DNA of 64,000 nt, taken from positions 160,509 to 224,508 of the forward strand of contig NZ_FOFJ01000001.1 in NCBI RefSeq assembly GCF_900110885.1, given 5' to 3'. Of the stretch, positions 49,118-62,015 are shown piece by piece. Origin of the DNA: Azotobacter beijerinckii (GTDB lineage Bacteria > Pseudomonadota > Gammaproteobacteria > Pseudomonadales > Pseudomonadaceae). Below the pieces are notes generated by a model. The model made no database searches and was not told the DNA's origin. It was given only the letters and a program-made list of their open reading frames with translations. The position numbers and the translations under genes were made by a program. Position 1 is the stretch's first letter. Each line of letters opens with the position of its first letter.

Positions 49118-49773
49118 GGCCGGCCCTCCGGCGCTGCGTCCCGCCGGGCGATATGCCCGTGCCCGGCATGCTGGCGCGCTTCGGCGAGCGCCTCGACCCG
49201 CCCGACCAGCACCGCCGGATCGGTGAACCCGTAGTAGCGCGTCCACTGGCCGCTGCGCCCGTCGCCGACCAGCAGGATCGGCGGATGGCTGGCGTAATCC
49301 GCCGACCAGACGCCGAGGCCCCTGAGGGTTTCGTCCACCGCGGCGGCCTGCCCGGTCAGCCAGCGCCAGCCGGGGCCGGCCTGGTAAGCGCGGGAATACT
49401 CCAGCAGCCGCGCCGGACTGTCGCGCAGCGGATCGACGCTGATCGACAGCAGGCCCACCTCGGCGCCGACCCGCTCGCCGAGCTGCACCTGGACCTTCTG
49501 CATGATCGCCGAGATCACCGGGCAGACCGTGGTGCAGCTGGTGTAGACGAAGCCCATCACCACGATGCGTTCGCCCACCGCGTCCGCCAGGCGCAGCTCG
49601 CGGCCGTGCTGGTCGGTCAGCGGCACGTCGGCGAAGCGCACCTCGGCGCCCTCCGCCCGGGCTTGCGAAATCGGGTGGCCGGTATGTTCTTCCGCCGCGC
49701 CGACCGGCAGCGCACCGGCCGTCAGCCCCAGGACGCAGAGCACCCCGGCCAGGCTGGGATGGAGTCGTCCCAT
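49114..49773 (-). CDS. SCO1/SenC-type copper chaperone (first copy)
   Basis: 219 residues. Signal peptide (SLAGVLCVLGLTAGALPVGAA). The copper ligands are in TSCTTVCPV, with the distal His in YASHPPILLVG. A His-rich tail (QHAGHGHIARRD) may also bind metal. It starts 2 bases after the propeller gene's stop and overlaps the second SCO gene by 4 bases. Two adjacent paralogues suggest separate jobs, such as loading T1 and T2/T3 copper sites. Confidence 0.88.
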   Translation of the reverse strand: MGRLHPSLAGVLCVLGLTAGALPVGAAEEHTGHPISQARAEGAEVRFADVPLTDQHGRELRLADAVGERIVVMGFVYTSCTTVCPVISAIMQKVQVQLGERVGAEVGLLSISVDPLRDSPARLLEYSRAYQAGPGWRWLTGQAAAVDETLRGLGVWSADYASHPPILLVGDGRSGQWTRYYGFTDPAVLVGRVEALAEARQHAGHGHIARRDAAPEGRP

Positions 49774-49775
49774 GA

Positions 49776-51905
49776 TCAGTGCCCTCCCGCGGCCAGGCCG
49801 CTTTCGGCAGGCACGGCCCGCAGGCCGAGATAGGGCAGATCGCCGAACTTCAGCCCGAGCGACGCCGCCCCCACATGCAGGTAGTAGGCGCCGACCTGCT
49901 CCAGCTCGACCGGCACCTCGTAGATCCCCTCGCCGACCTCCCGCGCCGCGACTTCCCGGGGCCGCGAGGACGGGGCGAGGAAGTAGCGCACGCGCAGGTC
50001 CCGCACGCCGGCCTGGGGCGCCTCGTCGCCCGTCAACAGGCGAAAGCGCAGCGCGAGGGGCGCCCCGGCGACCAGGTATTGCACCTGCAGCCTCGCCCGC
50101 CGGCGCTGCAGGACGGGGTTGGCCTGCACCTCCAGGCCGAAGCAGTGGGCGATCTGCGGCTGATTGAGCAGGAAGGCGACGTCGAGGCGGCCGGAGGCCG
50201 GCAGCCGGACCCGCGCACCGAACAGCCCCGGCTCCAGCTCGCGCAGGCTGCGCTGGACGACGGTCGCCGCGCGGGCCGTGTGTCCCCGGTTGAGGTAGCC
50301 GGACATCGGTGCGTTCATCCCCTCCATGTAGAAGTAGGCGGTGTTGTCCACCGGGTTGACCACGAACAGCGCGGCATCGTCGCCGGCCGGGGCGAGACCG
50401 CTCGCCAGCGGCAGGTCGCCGGCCAGCCGGGGCGCCGCAGGTCCCGCCTCGAAGCCCAGCACGCCCGGCTCGCGCCCCTTGCCCAGCGAGGCCAGGTCGA
50501 TCATCGAGACCCTCGGCGAAGCCAGCCCGCGCACGTAGGCGAAGGCGCGGGTGAAGGCGATCTGGTAGGGCTCGGCGGCGACCTCCAGGCGATGCACGAC
50601 CTCGTCGCTGGCGGCATCGATCACCGCCACGCGGCTCTCCGGGGTGTTGAGGACCAAGCCGTAGCGGCCGTCCGGGGCGAACGCCAGCGGGCCGATGCCC
50701 CGCCCGACCGGGATCGTCTTGCGGGTTTCCAGGCTGGCGGCGTCGATCACGCTGACCGTGCCGGCCTCGCCGTCGCTGACGTAGACCGCCCCGGACAGCG
50801 GCGACAGGGCCACGCCGAGCGGATGCGGCCCGGTGCGGATCTCGCGGAGCTTGCCCAGGCTCGCCACGTCGAACACCGTCAGGGTACCGGCCTCGCGGCT
50901 GGTGACGAAGGCATGCCGGGAGTCGGCGCCAAAGGCGATTTCGTGGTGCCCTCCGCCGGTAGCCACCTGCAGCACCGGCTTGAGGCTCTGGGTGTCGATC
51001 ACCGTCACCCCGCTGTCGGCTGCCGCCTCGGCATCGTTGCCGACCCACAGGTAGCGGCCGTCGGGCTGCAGGGCCAGGCGTACCGGGCGGCGCCCGGCGG
51101 GGACGCTGGCAATCACCTGGAAGCGCTCGGCGTCGATCACCGCCACTTCGCCGGCCTCCGGCAGCGACACGTACAGGCGCCGCTCGGCGGGGCTGGCCAC
51201 CCAGTCCATCGGCGGACGCTTGAGGGGAATGCGGGTGAGCATGCTGGTCACTCCGCCCACCGAGGTCAGCGGGTCGATCACCGTGATGCTCGGGTCCTGG
51301 TTGAGGATCAGCAGGTAGTAGCTGGTCAGATCGAGCAGCGGGCGTACCCCCGGCAGCCCCTTGAGGTAGAGGCCGATACGGCTGCGGCAGGCGCCCGGCC
51401 CGTCCTTGGCGTCGTCGGCGGGCGCCCGGTCAAGCCAGGCGCCCGGCACCTGGCCGGCGAGCGGCTGACCAGTGGCGGCATCGCTCAGAGGTTGTGAAAA
51501 AATCGAATAGCGCCGCGAGAACCTCTCCAACCACCTTCAGAACGGCGTGCTACGTGAAATGCAGGAGAGTTTGCGGACCAAATAGTCTCACTTTTCACGT
51601 AGCGCAACGTTTTAGCGGGGGTTTTGAAGGGGGCTCAGCAGCGGCTTGAATTTTTCACAGCCTCTCAGGCGAAAGCGCAGGTCGGCGAACATCCCCTCGG
51701 TCGGCTTGGTGCCGTCGACGGGTTGCACCGCGAACTCGACGGCGATGCCGTCGCGCACCAGCCGGCCGCTGCCGGCAGCCTCGGACAGTGCCGGCCCGTC
51801 GGCCCGCGTGCCCGCGGATTCCGACGGGCGGCCGGCGAAGATGCCGGCGCCGAGCGGCAGGCCGAGCAGGAGCAGCAGGCTCAGTCCCCTGCGAAGGTTT
51901 TTCAC
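49776..51905 (-). pseudogene. YncE-like beta-propeller protein, interrupted by an insertion
   Basis: The reading frame starts at a GTG (51905, RBS AGAGGG) with a signal peptide (LSLLLLLGLPLGAGIFA), continues to FADLRFRL, and is then cut at 51664 by a 177-bp element. After the element the same frame resumes with SDAATGQPLAGQ. It continues through a seven-bladed YVTN-type propeller (PDGRYLWVGND, SPLSGAVYVSDG, APDGRYGLVLN) to 49776. The insertion plus a 3-bp duplication is 180 bp, so frame is kept, but the element carries in-frame stops (51612-51614 and 51588-51590). A TTG inside the element (51530) leaves a 584-codon frame without a signal peptide. Its natural role may be as a scaffold or sensor beside the oxidase. 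Confidence 0.85.
51488..51664. mobile_element. 177-bp IS-derived MITE-like insertion
   Basis: Ends are inverted: GAGGTTGTGAAAAAA on the left, and the complement of GAGGCTGTGAAAAAT on the right. TCA/TCA (51485-51487, 51665-51667; TGA on the gene strand) flanks it as a 3-bp duplication of the TNA type. An inner inverted repeat (GCTACGTGAAA near 51549 with TTTCACGTAGC near 51592) gives further pairing. It has no transposase frame. The end sequence and TNA target fit an IS5/IS1031-group element with only its ends kept, but the family is an inference. Confidence 0.75.
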
Positions 51906-51975
51906 GGCTGTATCCCTCTTCTTGTTCTGGTTGCCGCTGCGACCCGGGAAGGGCTCATACGCCCCGAGGTACAGG

Positions 51976-52005
51976 GCGGACCGGCTCGAACGCAGGCCGG
52001 TCCGC
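51976..52005 (-). terminator. Hairpin between the oxidase and the propeller gene
   Basis: GCGGACCGGC (51976-51985) pairs with GCCGGTCCGC (51996-52005) with a 10-base loop, just after the oxidase stop. No T-run follows, so it may be a partial terminator or mRNA-stabilising stem that lowers expression of the accessory genes. Confidence 0.45.
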
Positions 52006-52013
52006 TCCCTCGG

Positions 52014-55000
52014 TCACTTCACTTTTCCATTGCCATTGCCGTTGGTCTGGGTGCCCGTCGCCGTCTGGCTGCCCTGCTGCTGTACCCGCAGGAGACCCCA
52101 CAGCCCACCGGCGTTGCCGAAGGCCGCCTGGTCCCTGTACAGGTAGTCGCCCGGCACGGCGTTGCCGCCGCCGGCGCTGGGGTAGAGGAAGTTGAAGTGC
52201 GCCGCCGGCAGCACGCTCTCCTGGGCCCCGGCATGGCGGGTCAGCGGGTTGAGGCCGAAGCGCACCGAGCCGATGCCGGCGTCCTTCGCCGGGTAGCCGT
52301 TCTCCGTGTACTGCGCGAGGAAGGGCTCCTGCGGGAACAGATGGCCGTCGAGCTGGAAGGTGGCGCCCCGGCTGCCGCCGGAGGGCATGGTCACATGCAC
52401 ACGCAGCGGCTGGCCGGGGCTGGCGGTCAGTACCGGGGTCACCGGATCGCCATTGACCAGATCGTTGGCGTAGGCCATGTGGACATTGGCAAGATCGCCC
52501 CAGCCGCCGTGGCCGAAGGGCGCGTCGGGCGCCTGGGCGAAGCGGTACCAGAGCGGCTCGCTCTTGTAGTTGATCGCCATGCCGGAGTTGTCCTCGGAAT
52601 CGACCGGCACGCCGAAGCCCTCGGCAGCCATGTTCTCCACCGGCCGGCCGTTCGCCCAGCGCAGGTTCAGCCCCTTCTGCCAGACCAGCGAGAAGTCGCG
52701 GTAGTCGGCCTGCCCGGACTGCGTCACCGTGGCCGCCGCGCGCATCGCCGCATCCGTGGTCCAGGTCGAGGCCAGCGGCAGCACGCTCATCGCCCCGCCG
52801 AGTCCCTTCTGGCCCTGCTTGATCGGGTCCGCCGGCAGCAGGTTGAGGCCGCCGAACTCGACGGCCGTGGCGTCGATCTTGTCGAGGTTGCGCTGGCCAT
52901 TCTCGGAGGGTTTGCCTTCGCGCTCCAGGTGCCCGGCGTAGAAGCGGTAGGTCCGGCTCGGGTAGGCGCCTCCGGCGACCCGCGGCGGAACCGTCTGCTC
53001 CGGGTTGATGCCGACGTTGAAGCCGTCCGACTGGGTCACGTCGTAGGACAGCAACTGGGCGTGCAGGCCGACATGGCTGGAGGGACGCAGCAGGTTGTTG
53101 TTGAAGGTGGTCGAACCCTCGGCGCCCGCGCGGTCGCGCTTCGCCGTGCCCGGCAGGATGGCGTAGGTCGGCAGGTCGGGCATCTGCTCCGGTAGGCGGT
53201 TCTCCAGGGTGATGTCGATGCAGTCGCCCGCCGCGGCACGCAGCACCAGCGGCTCGACCGGAACGCCGGCCTTGAGCTTGCCGGTGTTCGGATCGAGGTC
53301 GGCCTTGTGCACGTAGAGGATCGCGGTGGGGTCGTGCAACGGACCGGACTGGCCGCCGAGGGTCTCGCTCTCGCCGGTCTCCTCGTCGACCACCGTGGTC
53401 TGCGCGATGGTCGTCGCCCGCGGGTTGAACACCAGGGTGCCGCCGGCCGGGTTGAGCGGCGCGCCGACGTGCTGGCCGGCGCCCTGCGGATCGCCGATGG
53501 TCAGCCCGAGGGGGTTGCCGAGGATGTCGTTGGCCAGCGCCGCGACGATCTCGTAGCTGCGCAGGGGCGTCGGCCGGTTGCCGTTGCCGGTGGGATTGGG
53601 GCTGACGCGCGGGCATACCCCGTCGAAGGCCGCGGTGTTGCGCGCCGCCACCGGTCGCGGGTTGTTCGGCAGTGCATAGAGGTCGCCGCGGCTGACCGTG
53701 TAGTTGCGCATCACGCCCCACAGGCCGTTCCAGTAGCCCTCCAGCGAGGCGTTGATGCTGTACAGGTAGTCGCCGGTTTCCGCGATGGCGCTGGACATCA
53801 TGCTCACCGGCGCGACGAAGCCGAACTGCTCGGAGATGCTGACCATCTGCGCGGCCTTCCAGCCCGAGTTGGGACTGCGCCCGTAGCCGCTGCCGTAGCC
53901 GGTGCCGTTCTGCAGCCACTTCACCCCGTGCAGGGTGACGTTGTGCACCTCCTCGTGGCCGCCGGCATGCATCCGCAGCCGCACGTTGTCGCCGGAATAG
54001 CTGCGCAGCAGCGGCGTGAAAGGATCGCCCGGCAGGTCGCCGGCCACGTTGACGTGCGGCGGGAAGGCGGTGCTGCCGGCCGGCCCTTCGGCCTCGCGGA
54101 TCGCCGAGGGCGCCAGGTTGAGCGGCGCGATGATCCGGTCGGTGCGGCTCTGCAGGGCATGGGCCAGGTCCCCGGCCAGCCCTTCGGCCTGCATCCCCGG
54201 CTTGCCGTCCGGGCCGCGGCGGTTGGGGTCGAACACCCGCAGCGCCAGCGGCTCGTGCCGGTAGTTGACGACGAAGATTCCCGGATCGTCCACCGAGATG
54301 GCCTGCGGGCAGGGACGGGCCGGACAACCGGGTGCCTGCCCGCCGGCGAGTTCCACCACCGCCTCCAGCAGCGTCGAGGCGTTGCGACGCACCGGCGGGT
54401 TGATGGCCTGGCGGAAGGTCTCGACCGTCGCCGGATAGGCCGCCGGGTCGGGCACCCCGTCGGGACCGGCGCCGACGTAGACGCCGGCCTCGTAGGCGTG
54501 CTGGAAGTCGCTGTACTCCAGGAAGAACTCGCGGAAGCTGTCGTTCTTGCCGTCGCCGTCGTAGTCGCCGGTGGCGATCACCGCCTGCCAGGAGGTCGGC
54601 CCGCCGTCGGCGCGGGTGTAGAGCGGCTCGCCGGTTTCCGCGTGGTACCAGCTCGAGCCGGCCGGCTCGGTCAGCACCGTGGCGTAAAGACCGACCTGCT
54701 GGTGGGTGGACGGCCCGAGGTGGTCGTGGGTGAAGATGTTGCCCAGGCCGCGGTCGACGTCGTGGGTGTTGGTCCGCAGGCCCTGGCGCACCCGTATTTC
54801 GGCCAGTTCGGGCGTGCCGACTGGGTGGGCGCGCGGACCACGATGCAGCGCTGGTTCGCCGACCCGGTGGTCAACCGGCGTGCCGTCGCGCGGATCGCCC
54901 GCGGTGCAGCGGTTGAACGCGCGGATGGCCTGGATGCGCTCGACCACGGCGACCGGCGAGAGCACGCCGTCCTCGTAGTTCCAGCCATTGGCCGAGCCGT

Positions 55001-57776
55001 CGGCAGAGGTCAGGTCCCACTTCGGCAGGTGGATGTGCTGGCCGATCACGTCGGTCGGGGTGCGCACCTGATAGTCGTCCAGCTCGTAGAAGGCCGGCAC
55101 CAGGTTGGTGTGGTGGTACATGGTGCAGTCGAAGGTGTTCATCCGCATCACCAAAGGCTCCGGCGGCTTGCGCTTGTCGATCGTCGGCACCGCGTCTTCC
55201 CACAGGGTGAGGATGCGCGCCTGCGGGAAGTGGTAGCCGACCTTGTTGAACACCGCGTCGAACTGGATGTTGGCGCCCTTGTAGACCCGCGGCCGGTCGG
55301 CGGTGAAGGTCGAGGAGCCGCTAAACGACAGCCCGGAGGCGCCGAAGAAGCGCCCGCTGCCGGCCGACGCGGTCAGGCGCATCTGGCGGTCGTCCATGCA
55401 CGGCTCGAAGAAGGGAGCGCCGGCCACCGGCAGCGCGCCGTTGGTGCGAAAGTTCTTCTGCTGCACGGTGCCGCCGGGCAGCACCGCATAGCTTGCGTAC
55501 TCGCCCTTGGCATGGAAGGCCATGGCCGCCTGTTCGACCTCGGTGCCCTCCTCGGGGAAGTAGATCGGCCTGGCCTTCTCGACGGTCTTGCTGAAGTCCA
55601 GGGCACTGGTGATGACATGGGCCTCGCCGCCGGCCGACCAGCCGTCCAGGGTGCCGCGCGGCAGGCCGCCGCTCCAGCCGCCGGCCTGGGCCGGGTCGAT
55701 GTTGGCCCACAGCGCCTTGCCGCTGTCGCGCAGCGCCTGCGCCTTGGCACGGTCGAGCATGTCCAGCGGCGGGGTCGGCGGACGCTGGCCGACGCTGTCC
55801 TCCAGGCCGGCGATCCAGAACGGGAAGCCGGGGTTCTTCAGGGTGCCGTCGGCGTTGCGGTTGGCCTCGCCGCGGTCGACCCGGGCGACCGAGCCGACGA
55901 CCCGGCCCTCGTCGTCATCGTCATCGTCGGATGGGCCATGGCCGATCTTCGCCACCACCCGGACCTTGCCCGGGATCGGCGTGCCGGCGACGATCTCGCC
56001 GTCCGGCAGGGCGCGCGCGCCCTCCGCCGGCAGGCCGCTGCGCAGCTCGAAGGGCTCATCGTGGAAGCCGTTCCGGCCCTCCTCGCTGACCTCCAGCCGG
56101 GTACCCTCCTCGAAGACGTCGTGCGTCCGCCACATGCTCCACATGCCTTGGGCGAAGTGCGGGTAGAAGTGGCAGTGGAAGATCGCATCGCCCGCCACCC
56201 GGTTGCGGTTGCCCGAACCGCCGAAGGCGATTTCGTAGGTGTAGCCCGCGCCCGGACCGATGCCCTGGGCGTCGACGTAGTCGGAGTTGTCGTCGTTGGG
56301 GTTGTACAGCCACTGGTGGCCGTGCAGGTGGAAGACGTGCTGCTCGTGGCCGGCATGGGTGTTGCGGAACTTGACGAAGTCGCCGATGTAGCTGTGGCTG
56401 ACGTTCGACGGCTCGGCCGGATACAGCGCCATGCCGGCCTTGATTCCGGTGGCATTGGCCGGCGGCGTCTGCCCCGACCGCAGGGACTCGAGGCCGACGT
56501 TGGCCGGCACGTCCACCAGCATGGCGGCGTCGCCCACCGCGTGCGAGCTGAGGAAGAACTCCTCGTACTGGCAGCCCAGGCAGTCGTGCATCGGCCCGAC
56601 GCCGAGGCGGTTGGCGAGCACCTCGGCACCGACGCCGTTGGCGCCGTAGTTGATCATGAAGGCGTCGCGGGCCGGCTCCAGCACATGGCCGAACACCGGG
56701 TCGCTCCAGTAGCCGGGGAAGGCCTGGGCCGCCACCGCCTCGTCCTGGAAGGCGACGGCGAAGTCGCGGAACGGCTCCAGCCGGTTGGGCAGCGCCGGAT
56801 TGCGCCGGCCGATCCGCTCCAGCGGATAGGTGGAGGCCGGGAAGCTGCCGTCCTCGTTCGGCCCCATGACGATGGCGTCGCTGTGGCTGGCGACGATCTG
56901 GCTGCCGTCGATCATGTTGAGGATCGGCGCGCCGGCCTTGCCTTCGCGGCGCCAGGGCTCGGCATCGGGATAGCGCGCCTCGTAATTGATGATCGGCTGG
57001 CCGGCCGGCGTGCGGCCGGTGGTGGCCAGGCGCAGTTCCTCCTCGGTCACCGTGTTGCGGTAGATCCGCCCGCCCTTGGGCACCACCACCACCTGGGCGA
57101 ACAGACCGTTGCCAACGTTGCCGGCCGCGCCCTCGCCGCCGAAGGTCGCGCCGTCGCTGGTGGCGAGGAACACGCCCTCGCGCTCGGCGTACAGGGTGTA
57201 GCTGCGCGTCGCGCCCGGCGCCAGCAGGGTGCTGCCGTTACGCCCGCTGTTCGCGGCGATGTCGCCGATGCCGCCCACCGCCTGCAGGCCGTTGACCTTG
57301 AAACCGATCTGCCGGCCGCGCACCTGGTCGTCGACCTGCAGTTCGGGCTCCTCGGCATTGCGCGGATTGGCCTGCCCGGCCAGCAGGTTCTGCAGGTTGA
57401 TCTTCAGGCAGTCGCCTTCGGCGACCCGCAGCACCAGCGGCCGCGGCCGCTTGTCCGGGCGCAGCGCGACCCTGCCGGGCTGCGCCGAGCCGCCCTGGTG
57501 CAGCGGCTTGCCGCTCTCGTCGAGAACATCCCGGCGCAGCGCGAACATCATGCCGTTGACGTTCTGCGCGCCGAGGCGGTTGAACATCAGCGGCTGGTCG
57601 AGCGCCACCACGTCGGCGACCAGGGTGCGTGCACAGCTGATCGCGGCCTCGGCCTGTCGGTGGGGCAGCAATGCTGCAGCGGTCAGCGCGAGCAGCCCAC
57701 CAAGGCGAACGAAAAACCTGACTGCGTCGTCGTCTCGACGGAAAGCACGGCTGGCCATGATGCGGTTCCTGTTCAT
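52014..57776 (-). CDS. Giant multicopper oxidase, MofA/MnxG/McoA class (putative Mn(II) oxidase)
   Basis: 1920 residues with signal peptide (LLALTAAALLPHRQAEA). Copper-ligand blocks HVFHLHGHQW (480-489) and HCHFYPHFAQGM (534-545, T1 Cys-His-Met type) lie in the first third. A further His cluster is at 1017-1025 (HDHLGPSTH), plus HHT and HIH near 888-916. Later His-rich blocks (HAGGHEEVHNVTLHG) lie in the second half, so a second cupredoxin-rich half is present. An acidic D6 run (617-622) and a calcium-like loop DYDGDGKNDS (1071-1080) are visible. Large multicopper oxidases of this kind oxidise Mn(II) to Mn oxide in P. putida and Leptothrix. Substrate here is inferred. The ATG follows GAAGG, 48 bases after a predicted sigma-54 start point. 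Confidence 0.85.
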   Translation of the reverse strand: MNRNRIMASRAFRRDDDAVRFFVRLGGLLALTAAALLPHRQAEAAISCARTLVADVVALDQPLMFNRLGAQNVNGMMFALRRDVLDESGKPLHQGGSAQPGRVALRPDKRPRPLVLRVAEGDCLKINLQNLLAGQANPRNAEEPELQVDDQVRGRQIGFKVNGLQAVGGIGDIAANSGRNGSTLLAPGATRSYTLYAEREGVFLATSDGATFGGEGAAGNVGNGLFAQVVVVPKGGRIYRNTVTEEELRLATTGRTPAGQPIINYEARYPDAEPWRREGKAGAPILNMIDGSQIVASHSDAIVMGPNEDGSFPASTYPLERIGRRNPALPNRLEPFRDFAVAFQDEAVAAQAFPGYWSDPVFGHVLEPARDAFMINYGANGVGAEVLANRLGVGPMHDCLGCQYEEFFLSSHAVGDAAMLVDVPANVGLESLRSGQTPPANATGIKAGMALYPAEPSNVSHSYIGDFVKFRNTHAGHEQHVFHLHGHQWLYNPNDDNSDYVDAQGIGPGAGYTYEIAFGGSGNRNRVAGDAIFHCHFYPHFAQGMWSMWRTHDVFEEGTRLEVSEEGRNGFHDEPFELRSGLPAEGARALPDGEIVAGTPIPGKVRVVAKIGHGPSDDDDDDEGRVVGSVARVDRGEANRNADGTLKNPGFPFWIAGLEDSVGQRPPTPPLDMLDRAKAQALRDSGKALWANIDPAQAGGWSGGLPRGTLDGWSAGGEAHVITSALDFSKTVEKARPIYFPEEGTEVEQAAMAFHAKGEYASYAVLPGGTVQQKNFRTNGALPVAGAPFFEPCMDDRQMRLTASAGSGRFFGASGLSFSGSSTFTADRPRVYKGANIQFDAVFNKVGYHFPQARILTLWEDAVPTIDKRKPPEPLVMRMNTFDCTMYHHTNLVPAFYELDDYQVRTPTDVIGQHIHLPKWDLTSADGSANGWNYEDGVLSPVAVVERIQAIRAFNRCTAGDPRDGTPVDHRVGEPALHRGPRAHPVGTPELAEIRVRQGLRTNTHDVDRGLGNIFTHDHLGPSTHQQVGLYATVLTEPAGSSWYHAETGEPLYTRADGGPTSWQAVIATGDYDGDGKNDSFREFFLEYSDFQHAYEAGVYVGAGPDGVPDPAAYPATVETFRQAINPPVRRNASTLLEAVVELAGGQAPGCPARPCPQAISVDDPGIFVVNYRHEPLALRVFDPNRRGPDGKPGMQAEGLAGDLAHALQSRTDRIIAPLNLAPSAIREAEGPAGSTAFPPHVNVAGDLPGDPFTPLLRSYSGDNVRLRMHAGGHEEVHNVTLHGVKWLQNGTGYGSGYGRSPNSGWKAAQMVSISEQFGFVAPVSMMSSAIAETGDYLYSINASLEGYWNGLWGVMRNYTVSRGDLYALPNNPRPVAARNTAAFDGVCPRVSPNPTGNGNRPTPLRSYEIVAALANDILGNPLGLTIGDPQGAGQHVGAPLNPAGGTLVFNPRATTIAQTTVVDEETGESETLGGQSGPLHDPTAILYVHKADLDPNTGKLKAGVPVEPLVLRAAAGDCIDITLENRLPEQMPDLPTYAILPGTAKRDRAGAEGSTTFNNNLLRPSSHVGLHAQLLSYDVTQSDGFNVGINPEQTVPPRVAGGAYPSRTYRFYAGHLEREGKPSENGQRNLDKIDATAVEFGGLNLLPADPIKQGQKGLGGAMSVLPLASTWTTDAAMRAAATVTQSGQADYRDFSLVWQKGLNLRWANGRPVENMAAEGFGVPVDSEDNSGMAINYKSEPLWYRFAQAPDAPFGHGGWGDLANVHMAYANDLVNGDPVTPVLTASPGQPLRVHVTMPSGGSRGATFQLDGHLFPQEPFLAQYTENGYPAKDAGIGSVRFGLNPLTRHAGAQESVLPAAHFNFLYPSAGGGNAVPGDYLYRDQAAFGNAGGLWGLLRVQQQGSQTATGTQTNGNGNGKVK

Positions 57777-57835
57777 CGTGGCTTACCTTCGGTGGCGGTT
57801 ACGGACGCCAATACAGGGGGCGCCCAAGCCTCTCA

Positions 57836-57850
57836 GCAACCGGCGTGCCA
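57836..57850 (-). promoter_or_regulatory. Sigma-54 promoter of the oxidase operon
   Basis: The minus strand reads TGGCACG-CCGG-TTGC, matching the consensus TGGCACG-N4-TTGC at every conserved position. The expected start point is near 57824, giving a leader of about 48 bases. Confidence 0.85.
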
Positions 57851-57977
57851 CTGAAACGCTCCAGCGACTTCAGATAGCTGCGCATAGCCCCCCGCCGAAT
57901 CCGGAGGATTTACCGCGCTTTTTGCAGGGATTCTCCGGCAAATCTGCCGGCAAGGCGGACGGCTCTGCCGTCGGGGA

Positions 57978-58034
57978 TTCCCTGCGCGGGGAAACACCCC
58001 CGAAGCCGGGGAGTGGGATGCCCCAGAAATGGGG
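57978..58034. promoter_or_regulatory. Three dyads upstream of the sigma-54 promoter (activator sites)
   Basis: TTCCC-N6-GGGAA (57978-57993), CCCC-GAAGCC-GGGG (57998-58011) and CCCC-AGAAAT-GGGG (58021-58034). Centres are 19 and 23 bp apart, about two helical turns. The group lies 130-185 bp upstream of the -24 element, the usual distance for NtrC-type enhancer sites. It sits in the 483-base divergent gap between the oxidase and metH. Toward metH there is also a possible -10 (TATTAT near 58213), but no riboswitch pattern was recognised. Confidence 0.65.
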
Positions 58035-58259
58035 ATGCGCGGCCCCGGCCTCGCCGGCGGAAGGTGCGGCCAGTCTCTGCTGGCGATCGGCGCTCTGCCA
58101 AGAGCATCGCCCGCCAGCTGGCCCCAACAAGGCACAGGCATGGCAGGCGCCGCTCCCATCATGAGCACTGCTCATGCAAACCCCTGCCCGCCTCGAAAGC
58201 CATGCAGCTTTGCTATTATCTGCCACCCTCTTTCCAGGCTTGACCCAGGTACTTCCTTC

Positions 58260-61952
<3,693 letters not shown>

Positions 61953-61968
61953 TCGGTGATGGATTGGT

Positions 61969-61990
61969 AAAGGCCCGTACCCGGGCCTTT
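61969..61990 (+). terminator. Terminator of metH
   Basis: AAAGGCCCG (61969-61977) pairs with CGGGCCTTT (61982-61990), loop TACC, followed by CGTTT. Confidence 0.85.
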
Positions 61991-62015
61991 CGTTTGGACT
62001 GAACGGAGATCGCCA

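Noticed and set aside
48432..49169. Extension of the cytochrome/ligand-binding frame up to 49169
   Set aside because: The extra N-terminal part is antiparallel-frame noise over the SCO gene, and the signal peptide begins at 48431.
53307..57854. A 1515-codon open frame on the plus strand opposite the multicopper oxidase
   Set aside because: It is a GC-bias shadow: its composition is low-complexity (Arg/Gly/Ala/Asp/His) and it lacks conserved motifs, while the minus-strand frame has signal peptide and copper sites.
58036..58259. SAH or cobalamin riboswitch before metH
   Set aside because: No recognisable B12-box or SAH-switch core was seen in the 224 bases before the start. Only a weak -10 was noted.
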